DNA of 64,000 bases from Burkholderia sp. S171. GTDB lineage: Bacteria > Pseudomonadota > Gammaproteobacteria > Burkholderiales > Burkholderiaceae. Location of the stretch: contig NZ_LMUF01000038.1 in NCBI RefSeq assembly GCF_009766085.1, positions 214,845 through 278,844 of the forward strand, written 5' to 3'. The notes beneath the pieces were generated by a model. The model had not been told where the DNA came from, ran no database searches, and saw only the letters and a program-made list of their open reading frames with translations. Shown in pieces: positions 9,323 through 18,828 of this stretch. A program made the translations under genes and the position numbers. Each line of letters opens with the position of its first letter. The stretch's first letter is position 1.

Positions 9323-10459
9323 TCAATTGCGCTCGGCGCCGACACCGGCGATGGCGCGAACCTGTTGCAGCGCGTCCGGCACGAGTTCGCGCATCACGCC
9401 CAGAAAATCCATGCCGAGCAACGCGCTCGCGCGACGGATCAAGAGCGGCGCGGGATGCGCCGGCTCGGACTGCTCCAGAAAGGCGCTCACCGCGTCGAGC
9501 CAGGCGATGGCGTCGGCGCGGGAATTGAGCTTGCCGGTGGCCGGATGCGCACCGCGTGGCGCGGCTGGCAAGGCTGGCGTGCGCTCGCGGTTGCTCCCGT
9601 TCGCCTCCGGTGGTGACATGGCGGCGCCGAGTGCTTCGGTTGCCGTGGCGGCGGCTTTTTCGGCCTGGCGCGCGAAGGCATTGCCGACGGCCTGCGCAAG
9701 CGCCTCGGCAGTCTGCGCGAGCTGCTCGAAGCGCGGCGCCGACGGCTCGACGCAGCGCTCGTGCAATGCGTCCTCCAGCGCGGACACCGCGCCGGGCAGG
9801 CGCAGCGCGACCTCCAATCCTGCACGCTGATCGCGCACGGCGGTGTCGAGCTGCTTGTGATACTGATTGAGCGCCGGGGCGGGCAGCTCGTCGCGCTCCG
9901 CCCGCTCGATTTCACGCACCGTCGGAACCGGGCTGCGCATTTGCACGAGCGGCAGGTCGCGCAGCGCGCGCAGGAAGGCGGGGCCGCGTAGCGTAGTCAG
10001 CACGTTGCAACGCCACGACGCGTCGAATTCGCCGGGCGCATTCGTGATCGCTTTCAGCTCGGGGTGCAGCGTGTCCCAGAAGCGCACCACCAGTTCGTGC
10101 AGCAGATGCAAGCCCGCTTCGCAGCCGGCGAGGCCGTTGAGCGCGACAGCCGCCTGAATGTAGATGAGCGCCACGCGCAGGTCTTTCGAGCGCATCAACA
10201 GGTTTTCAGCGCGAGCCTGAATGTCGATCCAGTTCGGCGGCACCGCCGGCTTCACGTCGTTGCCGATGCTCTTCTCGGGGCTGCCTAAAACGTCGATTTC
10301 GAGCGCCAGGAACTCACGGTCATTTTCGAGGTTCGGGCCGCCCGGCGCCGCGCCGGGCACGGGCTCGAGCATCGGCTCGAGCGTTTCGTACAGTAACGTG
10401 CCGGCGTGTCCGTTGATCGATTCGGATTCCTGCATGTCGATGCCTCGTGTGTAGGTCAT
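9323..10459 (-). CDS. tssA: T6SS cap/assembly protein TssA (ImpA N-terminal domain)
   Basis: A 378-residue TssA. The ImpA-type N-terminal domain is visible (NDREFLALE, LLMRSKDLRVALIYIQAAV, LVVRFWDTLHPE). The short C-terminal region ends in LGMDFLGVMRELVPDALQQV, the form seen in the shorter TssA classes. TssA primes tail polymerisation and caps the distal end of the growing sheath. A second ATG at codon 9 (MQESES) is possible. Only 10 nt separate its start from the stop of the large exoprotein gene upstream, so the two are very likely on one transcript. Confidence 0.92.
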   Translation of the reverse strand: MTYTRGIDMQESESINGHAGTLLYETLEPMLEPVPGAAPGGPNLENDREFLALEIDVLGSPEKSIGNDVKPAVPPNWIDIQARAENLLMRSKDLRVALIYIQAAVALNGLAGCEAGLHLLHELVVRFWDTLHPELKAITNAPGEFDASWRCNVLTTLRGPAFLRALRDLPLVQMRSPVPTVREIERAERDELPAPALNQYHKQLDTAVRDQRAGLEVALRLPGAVSALEDALHERCVEPSAPRFEQLAQTAEALAQAVGNAFARQAEKAAATATEALGAAMSPPEANGSNRERTPALPAAPRGAHPATGKLNSRADAIAWLDAVSAFLEQSEPAHPAPLLIRRASALLGMDFLGVMRELVPDALQQVRAIAGVGAERN

Positions 10460-10469
10460 GGTGCCGTCC

Positions 10470-13400
10470 TCAGAAATCGCCGCAGCCGTGTGGCCGGTTG
10501 ACGATGATGCAATTGTTCAGATTGGGCTGCGAGCGCACGCGCCGCCATTCGACGGCGAGCGTATCGGGCGCGGTATCCGCGGGCAGGTTCGACGCCAGCG
10601 GCTGATTCGAGCCCATGCACACCGACGTGCCGCCGCGCGACATCACGCCTGCGAGGTTGTTGTCGTAGAGGAACGAATGCTGTGCGTCAGTGAAGAAGGA
10701 TTGCAGGCCGGTTTGGGTGAATAAGGTTCCGGGGGCGTTTTGTTGGTTGGTGATGGGATCGCCATTCGGGTCTTGGGCCGTACTGGTGCCGCCGATAGGT
10801 CCGTTATTGCCGTTGCCCGAGCCGCCGTTGCCTGGGCCGCCGTTGCCTGAGCCGCCGTTGCCCGGGCCACCGTTACCCGGGCCACCGTTGCCCGGGCCAC
10901 CGTTACCCGGGCCACCGTTGCCCGGGCCGCCGTTACCTGGGCCGCCGTTACCTGGGCCGCCGTTACCCGGGTCGCCGCCCTCACTCCCCGCGTACAGGAA
11001 ATGATTAGCCTGCATATCCGGATTACAAGCGCCATACACGCATCCATACACGTTCGGCGTCGTGCCGCCTGGCGACACCGCTCCGCGCGTTTCACCGGTC
11101 TGCGTGTCGGCCCAGATTCGCCAGGTCGCGCCGGACGACACGTTGCCCGCACCCGCATTGACGAAGTGGCCACCCGGCCCGTCCATCACAAGATCGAACG
11201 CACCGCCCGTTTTCAGGTTCACGATCGTCGCGCCGCTCGCGCCCAGCCGGTCGCCAACGCCATGCAACTGCGCGGAACCACCGCCAAGCCCGATGTTTCC
11301 CGTCAGCGCCCGTGCGAACAGCGCACCGTTCACGGTCGAGTTCGACGCGTCGATCACATTCGCCGGCCCGTTCTGCGCCACGCTGCCATACGCCGAGCCC
11401 TTGAGCGCGCCGATATTGAACCCATGCGCATTCACGAACGTGACGCTGCCCGCGCCAGACATTGCCAGCGTGTTGACCGAATTCCCCGCGCTGGTCAGCG
11501 AAAACGCGCCCGGTCCGCTCAGCAGAAGCGCATTGGCGGTCACCGCGTCCGGCATCGTAACGGCGCCCGCCGAGGCAAGCGCGAGCATCTTGCCCGCCAC
11601 GTTCACGGCGCCGTAAGCGAGGATGCCCTGACTGCCCGCCCCCGTGTTCTCCAACGTGAGATTGGTGAGAAACGGGCTGGCCGTGTCAACCGTGATGCGC
11701 CCGGTGTGAGTCGCACTTCCCACGATCAGCGTGTCTACGCCGGTCATCTGCGCGAGATCGGTGAGGGAAAGTCCGAAGCCGCCCGACGGCTCGCCGATCA
11801 CGATTGACGTCGCGTTAGCGGCGGCAAGGGCAAAGTTCGCATCGACGCCGCCTGGCATCGCGACGAGATTGCCGGTGCTCGCGAAGCGGTTCTGCGTGCC
11901 GCTCGTCCCAAGGTCGAGCGCGCCGCCGTTCGTGCCGCCTTGCGCGCGCAGGATGACGTCGCCCTGCTGGCCGGCGCCGCCGATCGTCGACCCGCGCGCG
12001 ACAATGCCCGCACCCGCGCCCGTCCCCTGCCCGGACAGCGCGACATAGGCTTGCGGTCCGCCCGAGGTGGACATCGACGCCTGGTTGAGCGAGACACCGT
12101 TGACGCTGCCGGTCTCTTTGAGAGGCAAGCCCAGCCCGCGCACGTCGATCGCGCCGCCCTGCGTGCTCACCGACACGTTCTGCAACGAGACGCCAGACTG
12201 AGACGAAAGTGCCGCGAGCTCGGCAATCTCCGCCACTGGCGGCGCATACACCTTGCTGCCGTACAGTGAGATCGAGCCGGAGCCGCTTGTCAGCTTGCTC
12301 GAGGAAACAAGCGTCGCGGACGGGTCATCGAGATTGGGTGGATACGACTCGATCGACAAGCCGCCACCTGTTGCGGTGAGGCCGATCGAGCCGCTGGAGG
12401 TGGTGATGCTGCTGTCGTTCATGGCGATGCTGGTGCCGGTCATGGTGACCGCGCCGCTGGTCGCCAGCCCGTTCAGGACCCGCGTGTCGATGCTCACGCC
12501 GTTCATTCCGATGACCGGCGCCTGCACGCTGAAGTCCCCGCCGTTCGTGACGAAATTCGCGGCGTCGAGCGTCACGCTGTGGGACGGCGTGGCCGGATTG
12601 TGATAGTCCGTCTGCATCGATACTCCGAGCGCGCCAGCATTGGGCGCGGCGCTCACCGAGGTCGCGCCTTCGTTCGATACTTCAATATTTCCATAGGATT
12701 GCAGCGCGAATTGCACGTTGCTCGGTGCGCCTTGCGCGCTCTTGAGGATCGAGGCATCGAGGTAGATCGTGCCGGCCGGCTGCGGCGCGACGGTGGTGTA
12801 CTGCGGCGCGGCCGCCACCACGGCGCCGCCCGTATAGGAGCGCACCGTCACCGACGTGCCATTGCTGAGCGCGCGGTCGATCGCATCGGCGCTCACCTGG
12901 CCCTGCGCGGGAGGCGCTTCGTCCGCCACGATACGCACACCGCCGCTACCCGTTGCCACGAGCGGCGGATTCGCGACGATGTCGATGTCGACCCCCGCCG
13001 GATCGATCAGCCATTGCCCCGCGGCGCCATTGACCGCATGCGCGCTGACCTGCGCCTGGCTCACGTCGAGCGTGGGCGACGACGTTTCGACCGTGCCGCC
13101 GTTCCCGCCCAGCGCGCCACCCGAGGCCGAGAGCGTGCCGGCAATGGTCGCGGCCGCGCCATCCACGATCACCTCGCCGCCGGCACCCGCCGCCGGCGCT
13201 TCGGTGCCCGCCAGCACATATTTGCTGGCAGCGGCCGGCGCGGCGGCGTCGGCGCGCACCCGCGCGCCCGCATCGATCTGCACGCTGCCCGCGCGGGTCA
13301 GATCGACGGCCGTGCCCGATTGCAGCGCACTCTCGCCAATTCCACCGATTCGCACGCGCCCGCCGCCCGCGCCTTGCGCGGTGGCCGCCGTGCCGTTCGC

Positions 13401-14408
13401 ATCGACGAGCGCGGTTGAACTCAGGTGCACCGTGCCGCCCGTGACATCGATGTTGCCGCCGCGCGCAGGTACGCCGTTGGCGCCGCCGCTGGCGTCCAGC
13501 GTGCCGGTGACCTGCACCATCCCCGAGCCGCCGTCCAGCACGATGCGCCCGCCGCGCGTCGCGACTGACCGCGCGCGCACGATGCCGTCCTGATTCAGCG
13601 CCGTCGAGATCAGGTCATCGGCGGTGCGCAGCGTCATCAGCGCCTGACCGCCGTCGGCCACGATCATGCCCTGGTTCTCGATAGCCGCGCGCAAGGCGTT
13701 GCCGTTGACAACGATCTTGGTGAGATCGTCGGCGGCGAAATCCAGCGTTACGTTACGCCCCGCCAAGAGCGCCGCCGTGCCCGCATTGGCGCTGACGACG
13801 CCGTCGGTGCCGTTGATGACGTTGCCGCCGATCAAGGCGACGGTGCGCGTCGCAGACGGCGTGTTCTGCGGCGTGGTGGCAATGAGATTGCCGTGATTCT
13901 CGACGGTGCCCGCAACCCCATCGCCGTTCATGTTGAACCCGAAGTTGTTGCTTGTGAGCGTCTTGCGGTCGAGCGGCAAGGTCGACAGCACCAGCGCGCC
14001 CGCCGTCATGGTCGCGCCGTTGAACACGGTGATGCCGGCCGGATTGATCACGAACACGCGCCCGTTCGCCGTCAGCGCGCCCGCGATCCGCGTGGGTGCG
14101 CTCGTGACCACCTGGCTGACCAGCGTCGAGTTCGTCGTTGGCTGCTTGACGACCACGCTTGCCTGCGAGCCGATATCGAAGCTCGTCCAGTTGCTGACCA
14201 CTGTCGGCGCGCTCTGGTTGATGGTGAGGGTGCGCGGGTCTTTGCCCGTCGTTACGCTGATGCCTGGATTGGTGCCGCATTGCACCGGCAGCGCGTTGGC
14301 CGCGGGCGCAGGCAGGGGCGCGGGCACCGGTGGCGCGGCTTGCGCCTGCGCCTGAAAGAGCATCCACGCGGCGACGGCCAGCGTGCTCAGGGCGAGCTGT
14401 GTCTTCAT
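10470..14408 (-). CDS. Two-partner secretion exoprotein, filamentous-haemagglutinin type (TpsA)
   Basis: A 1312-residue surface/secreted protein. A signal peptide (MKTQLALSTLAVAAWMLF, then AQAQAAP) precedes a TPS/haemagglutination-activity domain (about 40-290). That domain has the INQSAPTVVSNWTSFDIG block and the INPAGITVFNG motif that TpsB recognises. A long beta-helix-like Gly/Ala/Ser/Thr-rich body follows, then a GGPGN tandem-repeat linker (about 1146-1200). The C-terminal domain has three cysteines (TSVCMG, NNCIIV, HGCGDF). The frame begins 15 codons earlier, but GTG-free ATG 14408 has GGGAG 8 nt upstream. It lies 75 nt after its TpsB partner and directly before tssA. Whether it is an adhesin, toxin or matrix protein cannot be told from sequence; no known toxin domain was recognised. 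Confidence 0.88.
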   Translation of the reverse strand: MKTQLALSTLAVAAWMLFQAQAQAAPPVPAPLPAPAANALPVQCGTNPGISVTTGKDPRTLTINQSAPTVVSNWTSFDIGSQASVVVKQPTTNSTLVSQVVTSAPTRIAGALTANGRVFVINPAGITVFNGATMTAGALVLSTLPLDRKTLTSNNFGFNMNGDGVAGTVENHGNLIATTPQNTPSATRTVALIGGNVINGTDGVVSANAGTAALLAGRNVTLDFAADDLTKIVVNGNALRAAIENQGMIVADGGQALMTLRTADDLISTALNQDGIVRARSVATRGGRIVLDGGSGMVQVTGTLDASGGANGVPARGGNIDVTGGTVHLSSTALVDANGTAATAQGAGGGRVRIGGIGESALQSGTAVDLTRAGSVQIDAGARVRADAAAPAAASKYVLAGTEAPAAGAGGEVIVDGAAATIAGTLSASGGALGGNGGTVETSSPTLDVSQAQVSAHAVNGAAGQWLIDPAGVDIDIVANPPLVATGSGGVRIVADEAPPAQGQVSADAIDRALSNGTSVTVRSYTGGAVVAAAPQYTTVAPQPAGTIYLDASILKSAQGAPSNVQFALQSYGNIEVSNEGATSVSAAPNAGALGVSMQTDYHNPATPSHSVTLDAANFVTNGGDFSVQAPVIGMNGVSIDTRVLNGLATSGAVTMTGTSIAMNDSSITTSSGSIGLTATGGGLSIESYPPNLDDPSATLVSSSKLTSGSGSISLYGSKVYAPPVAEIAELAALSSQSGVSLQNVSVSTQGGAIDVRGLGLPLKETGSVNGVSLNQASMSTSGGPQAYVALSGQGTGAGAGIVARGSTIGGAGQQGDVILRAQGGTNGGALDLGTSGTQNRFASTGNLVAMPGGVDANFALAAANATSIVIGEPSGGFGLSLTDLAQMTGVDTLIVGSATHTGRITVDTASPFLTNLTLENTGAGSQGILAYGAVNVAGKMLALASAGAVTMPDAVTANALLLSGPGAFSLTSAGNSVNTLAMSGAGSVTFVNAHGFNIGALKGSAYGSVAQNGPANVIDASNSTVNGALFARALTGNIGLGGGSAQLHGVGDRLGASGATIVNLKTGGAFDLVMDGPGGHFVNAGAGNVSSGATWRIWADTQTGETRGAVSPGGTTPNVYGCVYGACNPDMQANHFLYAGSEGGDPGNGGPGNGGPGNGGPGNGGPGNGGPGNGGPGNGGPGNGGSGNGGPGNGGSGNGNNGPIGGTSTAQDPNGDPITNQQNAPGTLFTQTGLQSFFTDAQHSFLYDNNLAGVMSRGGTSVCMGSNQPLASNLPADTAPDTLAVEWRRVRSQPNLNNCIIVNRPHGCGDF
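10818..10970 (-). repeat. 15-bp tandem repeat coding for GNGGP/GNGGS units
   Basis: About ten nearly perfect 15-bp units (such as CCGCCGTTGCCCGGG) encode a Gly/Asn/Pro linker between the exoprotein body and its C-terminal cysteine-containing domain. Synonymous differences between units (ttg/tta, ccc/cct) show partial divergence. Copy number is likely to vary between strains. Confidence 0.9.
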
Positions 14409-14483
14409 CGAAATCTCCCGCCGCGCGCGCGGCATGACATCGGTTGCGGCCACGGTCTGCGCGGTCCGCGCGGTCTCTTCTCT

Positions 14484-16439
14484 TTAGAACGATTTGGTCA
14501 ACTGCAAATAGAAACGCGGCACCTTGTCATCGCCGGTGCTGTCCTTCGTGCCGGTGCGCCAGGCGAGCGTGGCGTTGGCCGACACGCCCCACGGGCCGCT
14601 CCAGAAAGCGCCCATGCCAACGCCGCCGCGCGTCACGCGGTTATCCGGTGCGCCGCCGACCGGACGCGCGTTGTACCAGCCAATGCCGAAGTCGTAGAAC
14701 GCCGAGAGCGTGAGGCTCGGCATCACGGCAAAACGCAGCTCGGCGGTGGCAATGAGCGCGTCGTCCACGACTGCTTCCGATGGCGAATAGGCGCGCACGG
14801 CGCGCGGTCCGCCGAGCGCCACGCGCGACGAGTTGTCAAGATTGCGGCCCGCCCATTGCCCCGAGACCCCGGTGAACACGCTCAGCCGGTTGGCGATGGC
14901 GTTGAGCCGGTTGGCGAACATCGTCGCGCGCAGGCTCGCGCCCTGCGTGTCGCGCCCGAACGGTCCCTGGTCGAAGGTGCGTTGCGGGTCCGAATCGATG
15001 TGAAGACTCGCTGCCGTCAGCTGGATCTCGGCGCTCGTGAAGCCGCCGCCGAAAAGCGCGTCGCGGCCTTCGTAGGTAAGCGCGCCGTTCGCGGCCCAGA
15101 GCGTCTGGCGGCTGTCCTGTCCGATCACGCCGATCCTGTCGACCAGGTGCCGGTACTCCACCGAGCCGCGCAGCAGCAGGTTGTGCTGGCGCGAGCGCAC
15201 GAGCGGTTGCGACGCCGAGAAGGTCAGGATGTCGGCGTCGCCGGTTGCATCGAGTGCGGAGTACTGCTTGCCGAGGTAGTAGTACAGATGCGACGCCGCC
15301 ACGCCGATGCGCGTGCCGTTCGCTCCGAGCGGCATGTCGTAGCCGACCCGCCCGTAGGCGGTATCGAAGCGTTCAGCGGCGAGCAGGTTGACGTCGAGGT
15401 TGTCGCCGATCATGAATGGCGAGTTCAGCCGCGCCACTGCGCCGATGCGTACCCGCCCCGCGCTCGACGTCCCGTAGTCGTCGCCGGTCAGCGCGAACTG
15501 CCACGGCCGCGCGGCTTCCACGTTGACGGTCAGGTCGACCGTGCCGGGCGCCTCGCCCGCCTCCAGCGACGAAGAGACGCGCACGCCCGGCAAGTCCGAC
15601 AGCAGCAGCATGGCGCGCTCGATCGCGTGTTCCTGGAGCGGCGCGCCGGGCGTGATCGCCGCGAGCCGGGCGCGCACGGCGCTCTCGCGAATGCGCGCGG
15701 CGGGCGCCAGATTGATTTGCACGTGACCGATGCGGCCTTCGAGTACCGTGACCTGCACGTTGCCGTCGGTGACGTCCTGTGGCGGCACGACGGCTTGCGC
15801 AAGCAGATAACCGCGCTCGCGATACGACTGCGTGATGCGCGCGGCAACCGCCTGCAGATCGTCTAACGTCACCTGCTTGCCGATCCACGGTGACGCGAGC
15901 GGCAGCAGGTCGGCGGCGGACACGCTGTCGTTGCCCGCGAAGGTGATGCTTCGCAGTTCGAATGACTGGCCCGGCGCGCCTGGAGTGACTGCCTGCGCGG
16001 ATGATCCGGGCTGGGCGGGCTGGGCCGGTCTGACGGCGGGCAGGCTCGCGTCGCCGTTGTCGGGGCTCGTCGCGCCAGGGTTCGGATTGGGCTGTGCTTG
16101 CTGGAGCAGCGTGCCGGCGTCGGGCGCACGTGGCAGGCCGCCCGGCAGCGCGGGCAGCGCGGGTAAATTCACGCCGGGCGGCGGCGTCTGCGCCTGCGCC
16201 TCGGTCTGAGCGAGCGGACTCATGCCGGCGGCGACCATCATGCCCGCCGCGAGCCGAAGCGCCGCGACCGGGCACGACGCGCGCCGCGCCGGTTGCTGCC
16301 CGCGTGCGCCGGCGGCCGGCGTGTCGCCGCATTCCGGTTTCACGACAATTACAATTGCCGCGGCTCCGCGGCGCCGTGCGCCATGCATCGCGCAAGCGGC
16401 GGCCCGCGCAAAAGGATTGGATTTTGGGGATGATTGCAT
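14484..16439 (-). CDS. TpsB outer-membrane transporter (FhaC/ShlB family)
   Basis: A 651-residue two-partner secretion pore. A Pro/Gln-rich stretch follows a signal-like region (about residues 58-84, ending EAQAQ). POTRA_2 begins at FELRSITFAGNDSVS (about 160), a second POTRA follows, and the remaining 350 or so residues are a 16-strand ShlB-type barrel. The barrel ends in the aromatic outer-membrane signature QLTKSF. It should export the adjacent TPS exoprotein. The N-terminal extension before the signal core is unusually long (over 55 residues), so an internal start such as the ATG at codon 18 is possible. The upstream CHAT gene stops 4 nt before this start. Confidence 0.9.
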   Translation of the reverse strand: MQSSPKSNPFARAAACAMHGARRRGAAAIVIVVKPECGDTPAAGARGQQPARRASCPVAALRLAAGMMVAAGMSPLAQTEAQAQTPPPGVNLPALPALPGGLPRAPDAGTLLQQAQPNPNPGATSPDNGDASLPAVRPAQPAQPGSSAQAVTPGAPGQSFELRSITFAGNDSVSAADLLPLASPWIGKQVTLDDLQAVAARITQSYRERGYLLAQAVVPPQDVTDGNVQVTVLEGRIGHVQINLAPAARIRESAVRARLAAITPGAPLQEHAIERAMLLLSDLPGVRVSSSLEAGEAPGTVDLTVNVEAARPWQFALTGDDYGTSSAGRVRIGAVARLNSPFMIGDNLDVNLLAAERFDTAYGRVGYDMPLGANGTRIGVAASHLYYYLGKQYSALDATGDADILTFSASQPLVRSRQHNLLLRGSVEYRHLVDRIGVIGQDSRQTLWAANGALTYEGRDALFGGGFTSAEIQLTAASLHIDSDPQRTFDQGPFGRDTQGASLRATMFANRLNAIANRLSVFTGVSGQWAGRNLDNSSRVALGGPRAVRAYSPSEAVVDDALIATAELRFAVMPSLTLSAFYDFGIGWYNARPVGGAPDNRVTRGGVGMGAFWSGPWGVSANATLAWRTGTKDSTGDDKVPRFYLQLTKSF

Positions 16440-16443
16440 CGTG

Positions 16444-18711
16444 TCACCGGGCGACCGTAAGCCGCCAGCCTCCCGTCAGGTCGAACGGCGCCCAGTAATA
16501 CGGGCTTGCGAAGCGAGGATCGGCGAGCACGGCGAGCTGTGCATCGCGCATCGCGTCGATTGCTTCGTGGCCCGCGGTGAGCGAGCGATAGAACGTGCTC
16601 ATGGTGAGTGCGCTCGCTTCGTCGTCGACCATCCACATCGAGACGATCACGCTCGATGCACCCGCATAGAAGAACGCGCGGGTCAGGCCCTCGATCTCGT
16701 TGCCAAGGCCAAGACGCCCGAGCGCCGTATCGCAGGCGGACAGCGTGACGAGACCGACGTCGTCGAGCCGCAGCTTGTAGATGTCGCGCGCACTGAGCTT
16801 GTCCGGTCCGATGGGCGGATGCTCCGGCGGCGCAAGCTTGATGTTCGAGTAAAGCGGATCGACAGAATCCGCCTCCGCGTGGGCGGCGACATGCAGCACA
16901 CGGCCGTTGGGCGCGCTGTCGTAGAAGTGGGCGCGCGTGGCGTCGTCGCGCAGCCACGCGGTGCTCTGGCTGAAATAGGGCGTGATGACCCGCACTTCCC
17001 GCTCGGCGGCCGGCAGATCCCATCTGTCGGAAAAATGCGGATTGCCGAACGCGACGAGGTGGCTGCCAAGCGTGCGCTCCCGTGTGACGAGCTGCACCGC
17101 GACGCTCGCGGAAGGCGCGAGCGCAAGCGCGTGACGCTGGATCAGATAGCCTTGGTCATTGCGCAGCGCCTGGAACGGCATGTAGTACAGCACACCGTGC
17201 GGCACGAGGATGAGCCGGTCGTGCTCGCGCAGCCCGAGCGGCTCGATCAGCAGCTTGTCGAGCCGCGCGCCATACGCCCGTGCGATCGCCTGCTGGTCGA
17301 GGATCGCAGCCCGGAACGCGTCCACCGCGCTGCCCAGGTCGCGCCGCTCGATCGGCAGCACATGCGTGGTGAGCCCGTCGCGGCGCACGACGAACGCGAT
17401 CATGCGGTGCGGCAACGCGTGGTATTCAACCATCGTTTCGTCGTCGCGCAGCGTGTTGCGCACCTGGGCGAGCGTGAGCGCGTCGCCGTTGAGCTGGCGC
17501 GGGTTCACTCCGGCGTCCACGCGGCTGCGCACCGTGTCGAGCAACGCGCGCGCCCGGCTCTGCTCCGAGAGCGCCCACGCATGTTCGTCATCCTGATCAT
17601 CCATGGCAAGGCCGATCGCCAGATCGAACACACCCTGCACGTCTGCGAACAGGCCGGTCTTGAACTCGTCGCTGCGAAAGCGCGCGCGCATGGCTTCCGA
17701 ATCCGCGATCGCAGCGGCGAGCGCGGCGCGGGCCTGCCTGGCGTCGCCGAGCGCGAGCCACGCGCGGGCCATGCCTTCGTGCGCCCAGAGATCGTCGTAG
17801 TCCGCGTCCTCGGCATGCTCCGCGCCTGGCTTCACCAGGCTGGCGGAGAACACATCGAGCGCCTTTTGCGGCTCGTGTTCGGCGAGCAGCAGATTGCCTT
17901 CGATACGACGAAAGAACGGTTCGAGCGATGGCGCCGGCGCCCCGCCCGATGCGGCAAGATTGGCGCGCGCGCCGGTGGTGTCGCCCGCTGCAATCTGGGC
18001 GCTTGCAAGCGAGGCCAGCACGAGCGGCCGGTAGCGCGGCGAGGCCGTCTCGAGCGCCGCGCGATACGCATCGATCGCCGCGTTTGCGTCGCCCTCGCGC
18101 AGCACGACGTCGCCGAGCACCTTATGCGCCGGCGCATAGACCTGCGCCGGATCTTTCGGCTTGCCATCGAGCGCCTTTTGCGCGTAGACCCGCGCATCGC
18201 GCAGATCGCCGGCGTAGCTGTAGGCAATCGACAGATCGCGAAAGGCAAGCGCCTGCAGGTTCCCGTTATCGGATTGTTGCGCGAGCACCAGAATGCGCGA
18301 CGCCGCCTCGATGCTCAGCCTGAAATCGCCACGCTCGGCCGCCGCCACCGCCATGCTGCAGTAAGCGTAGCCGTCGAGCTTCACACGATCGCGGGTGAGC
18401 AGCAGCCGGCCGTCGGCGGTCAGCGCGCGCACGCTTTCCGTATCGCTCTGGCGGGCTTGCTCGATGCGATCGGATGCCGCCGGTGCAGCGGGCGCGGCGG
18501 GCGCGGCGGGCACAGGGGGCGTTTGGGCGGCGGCGCAGTTCCACGATGCGGCAGCGCCCAGCAGGCTCAGTGCGCTGAATGCGCTCATCAGCCCGCTTTT
18601 TAGCCCACTCATTAGCCGACTCTCCAGCGCTTTCGCGCGCCGGCGCCGCAAGTCGGGAATGACAGCGCGGCCGCTGCCACCGGGATGTTCGAAGCACGCT
18701 TTGGTCTTCAC
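16444..18711 (-). CDS. Exported TPR-CHAT domain protein (caspase-like peptidase)
   Basis: A 755-residue protein with a signal-like segment (MSAFSALSLLGAAASW, then AAAQ), TPR repeats (about 90-330) and a C-terminal CHAT domain (about 440-750). The CHAT domain carries the caspase-type dyad His611 (LHVAAHAEAD) and Cys660 (LSACDTALG). CHAT proteins are clan CD cysteine peptidases. Here the signal sequence suggests periplasmic or extracellular action, perhaps processing the exoprotein encoded two genes downstream. The GTG at 18711 has GGAG 6 nt upstream. The ATG at 18612 also has GGAG and gives a more normal signal peptide. It is the first gene of the leftward operon. Confidence 0.85.
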   Translation of the reverse strand: MKTKACFEHPGGSGRAVIPDLRRRRAKALESRLMSGLKSGLMSAFSALSLLGAAASWNCAAAQTPPVPAAPAAPAAPAASDRIEQARQSDTESVRALTADGRLLLTRDRVKLDGYAYCSMAVAAAERGDFRLSIEAASRILVLAQQSDNGNLQALAFRDLSIAYSYAGDLRDARVYAQKALDGKPKDPAQVYAPAHKVLGDVVLREGDANAAIDAYRAALETASPRYRPLVLASLASAQIAAGDTTGARANLAASGGAPAPSLEPFFRRIEGNLLLAEHEPQKALDVFSASLVKPGAEHAEDADYDDLWAHEGMARAWLALGDARQARAALAAAIADSEAMRARFRSDEFKTGLFADVQGVFDLAIGLAMDDQDDEHAWALSEQSRARALLDTVRSRVDAGVNPRQLNGDALTLAQVRNTLRDDETMVEYHALPHRMIAFVVRRDGLTTHVLPIERRDLGSAVDAFRAAILDQQAIARAYGARLDKLLIEPLGLREHDRLILVPHGVLYYMPFQALRNDQGYLIQRHALALAPSASVAVQLVTRERTLGSHLVAFGNPHFSDRWDLPAAEREVRVITPYFSQSTAWLRDDATRAHFYDSAPNGRVLHVAAHAEADSVDPLYSNIKLAPPEHPPIGPDKLSARDIYKLRLDDVGLVTLSACDTALGRLGLGNEIEGLTRAFFYAGASSVIVSMWMVDDEASALTMSTFYRSLTAGHEAIDAMRDAQLAVLADPRFASPYYWAPFDLTGGWRLTVAR

Positions 18712-18804
18712 CGTGTTCTCCGCTCACTCGTCCAGGGGAAACGCCGGTGATTGCATCCGGCGTCGAGACTACTGCGGCAAGACGAATCGTTCGGGGCGCT
18801 TTTA

Positions 18805-18828
18805 AAACGAAGTGCGCGCACTTCGTTT
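18805..18828. promoter_or_regulatory. 24-bp perfect palindrome between divergent T6SS operons
   Basis: The arms AAACGAAGTGCG and CGCACTTCGTTT meet without a spacer. Flanking GCGCTT (18796) and AAGCGC (18834) extend the dyad imperfectly to about 44 bp. It sits between the CHAT gene start (18711) and the tssJ start (18886), where both promoters must lie. This fits an operator for a dimeric regulator of both operons. A cruciform or terminator is less likely because no T run follows. Confidence 0.7.

Noticed and set aside
10818..10970. Regularly spaced short repeats considered as a CRISPR array
   Set aside because: Units are 15 bp, in frame, with no spacers; they encode a Gly-rich protein repeat.
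13893..15866. 657-codon frame antisense to the exoprotein and TpsB genes
   Set aside because: His/Arg-rich composition without motifs; it spans two well-supported genes on the other strand.
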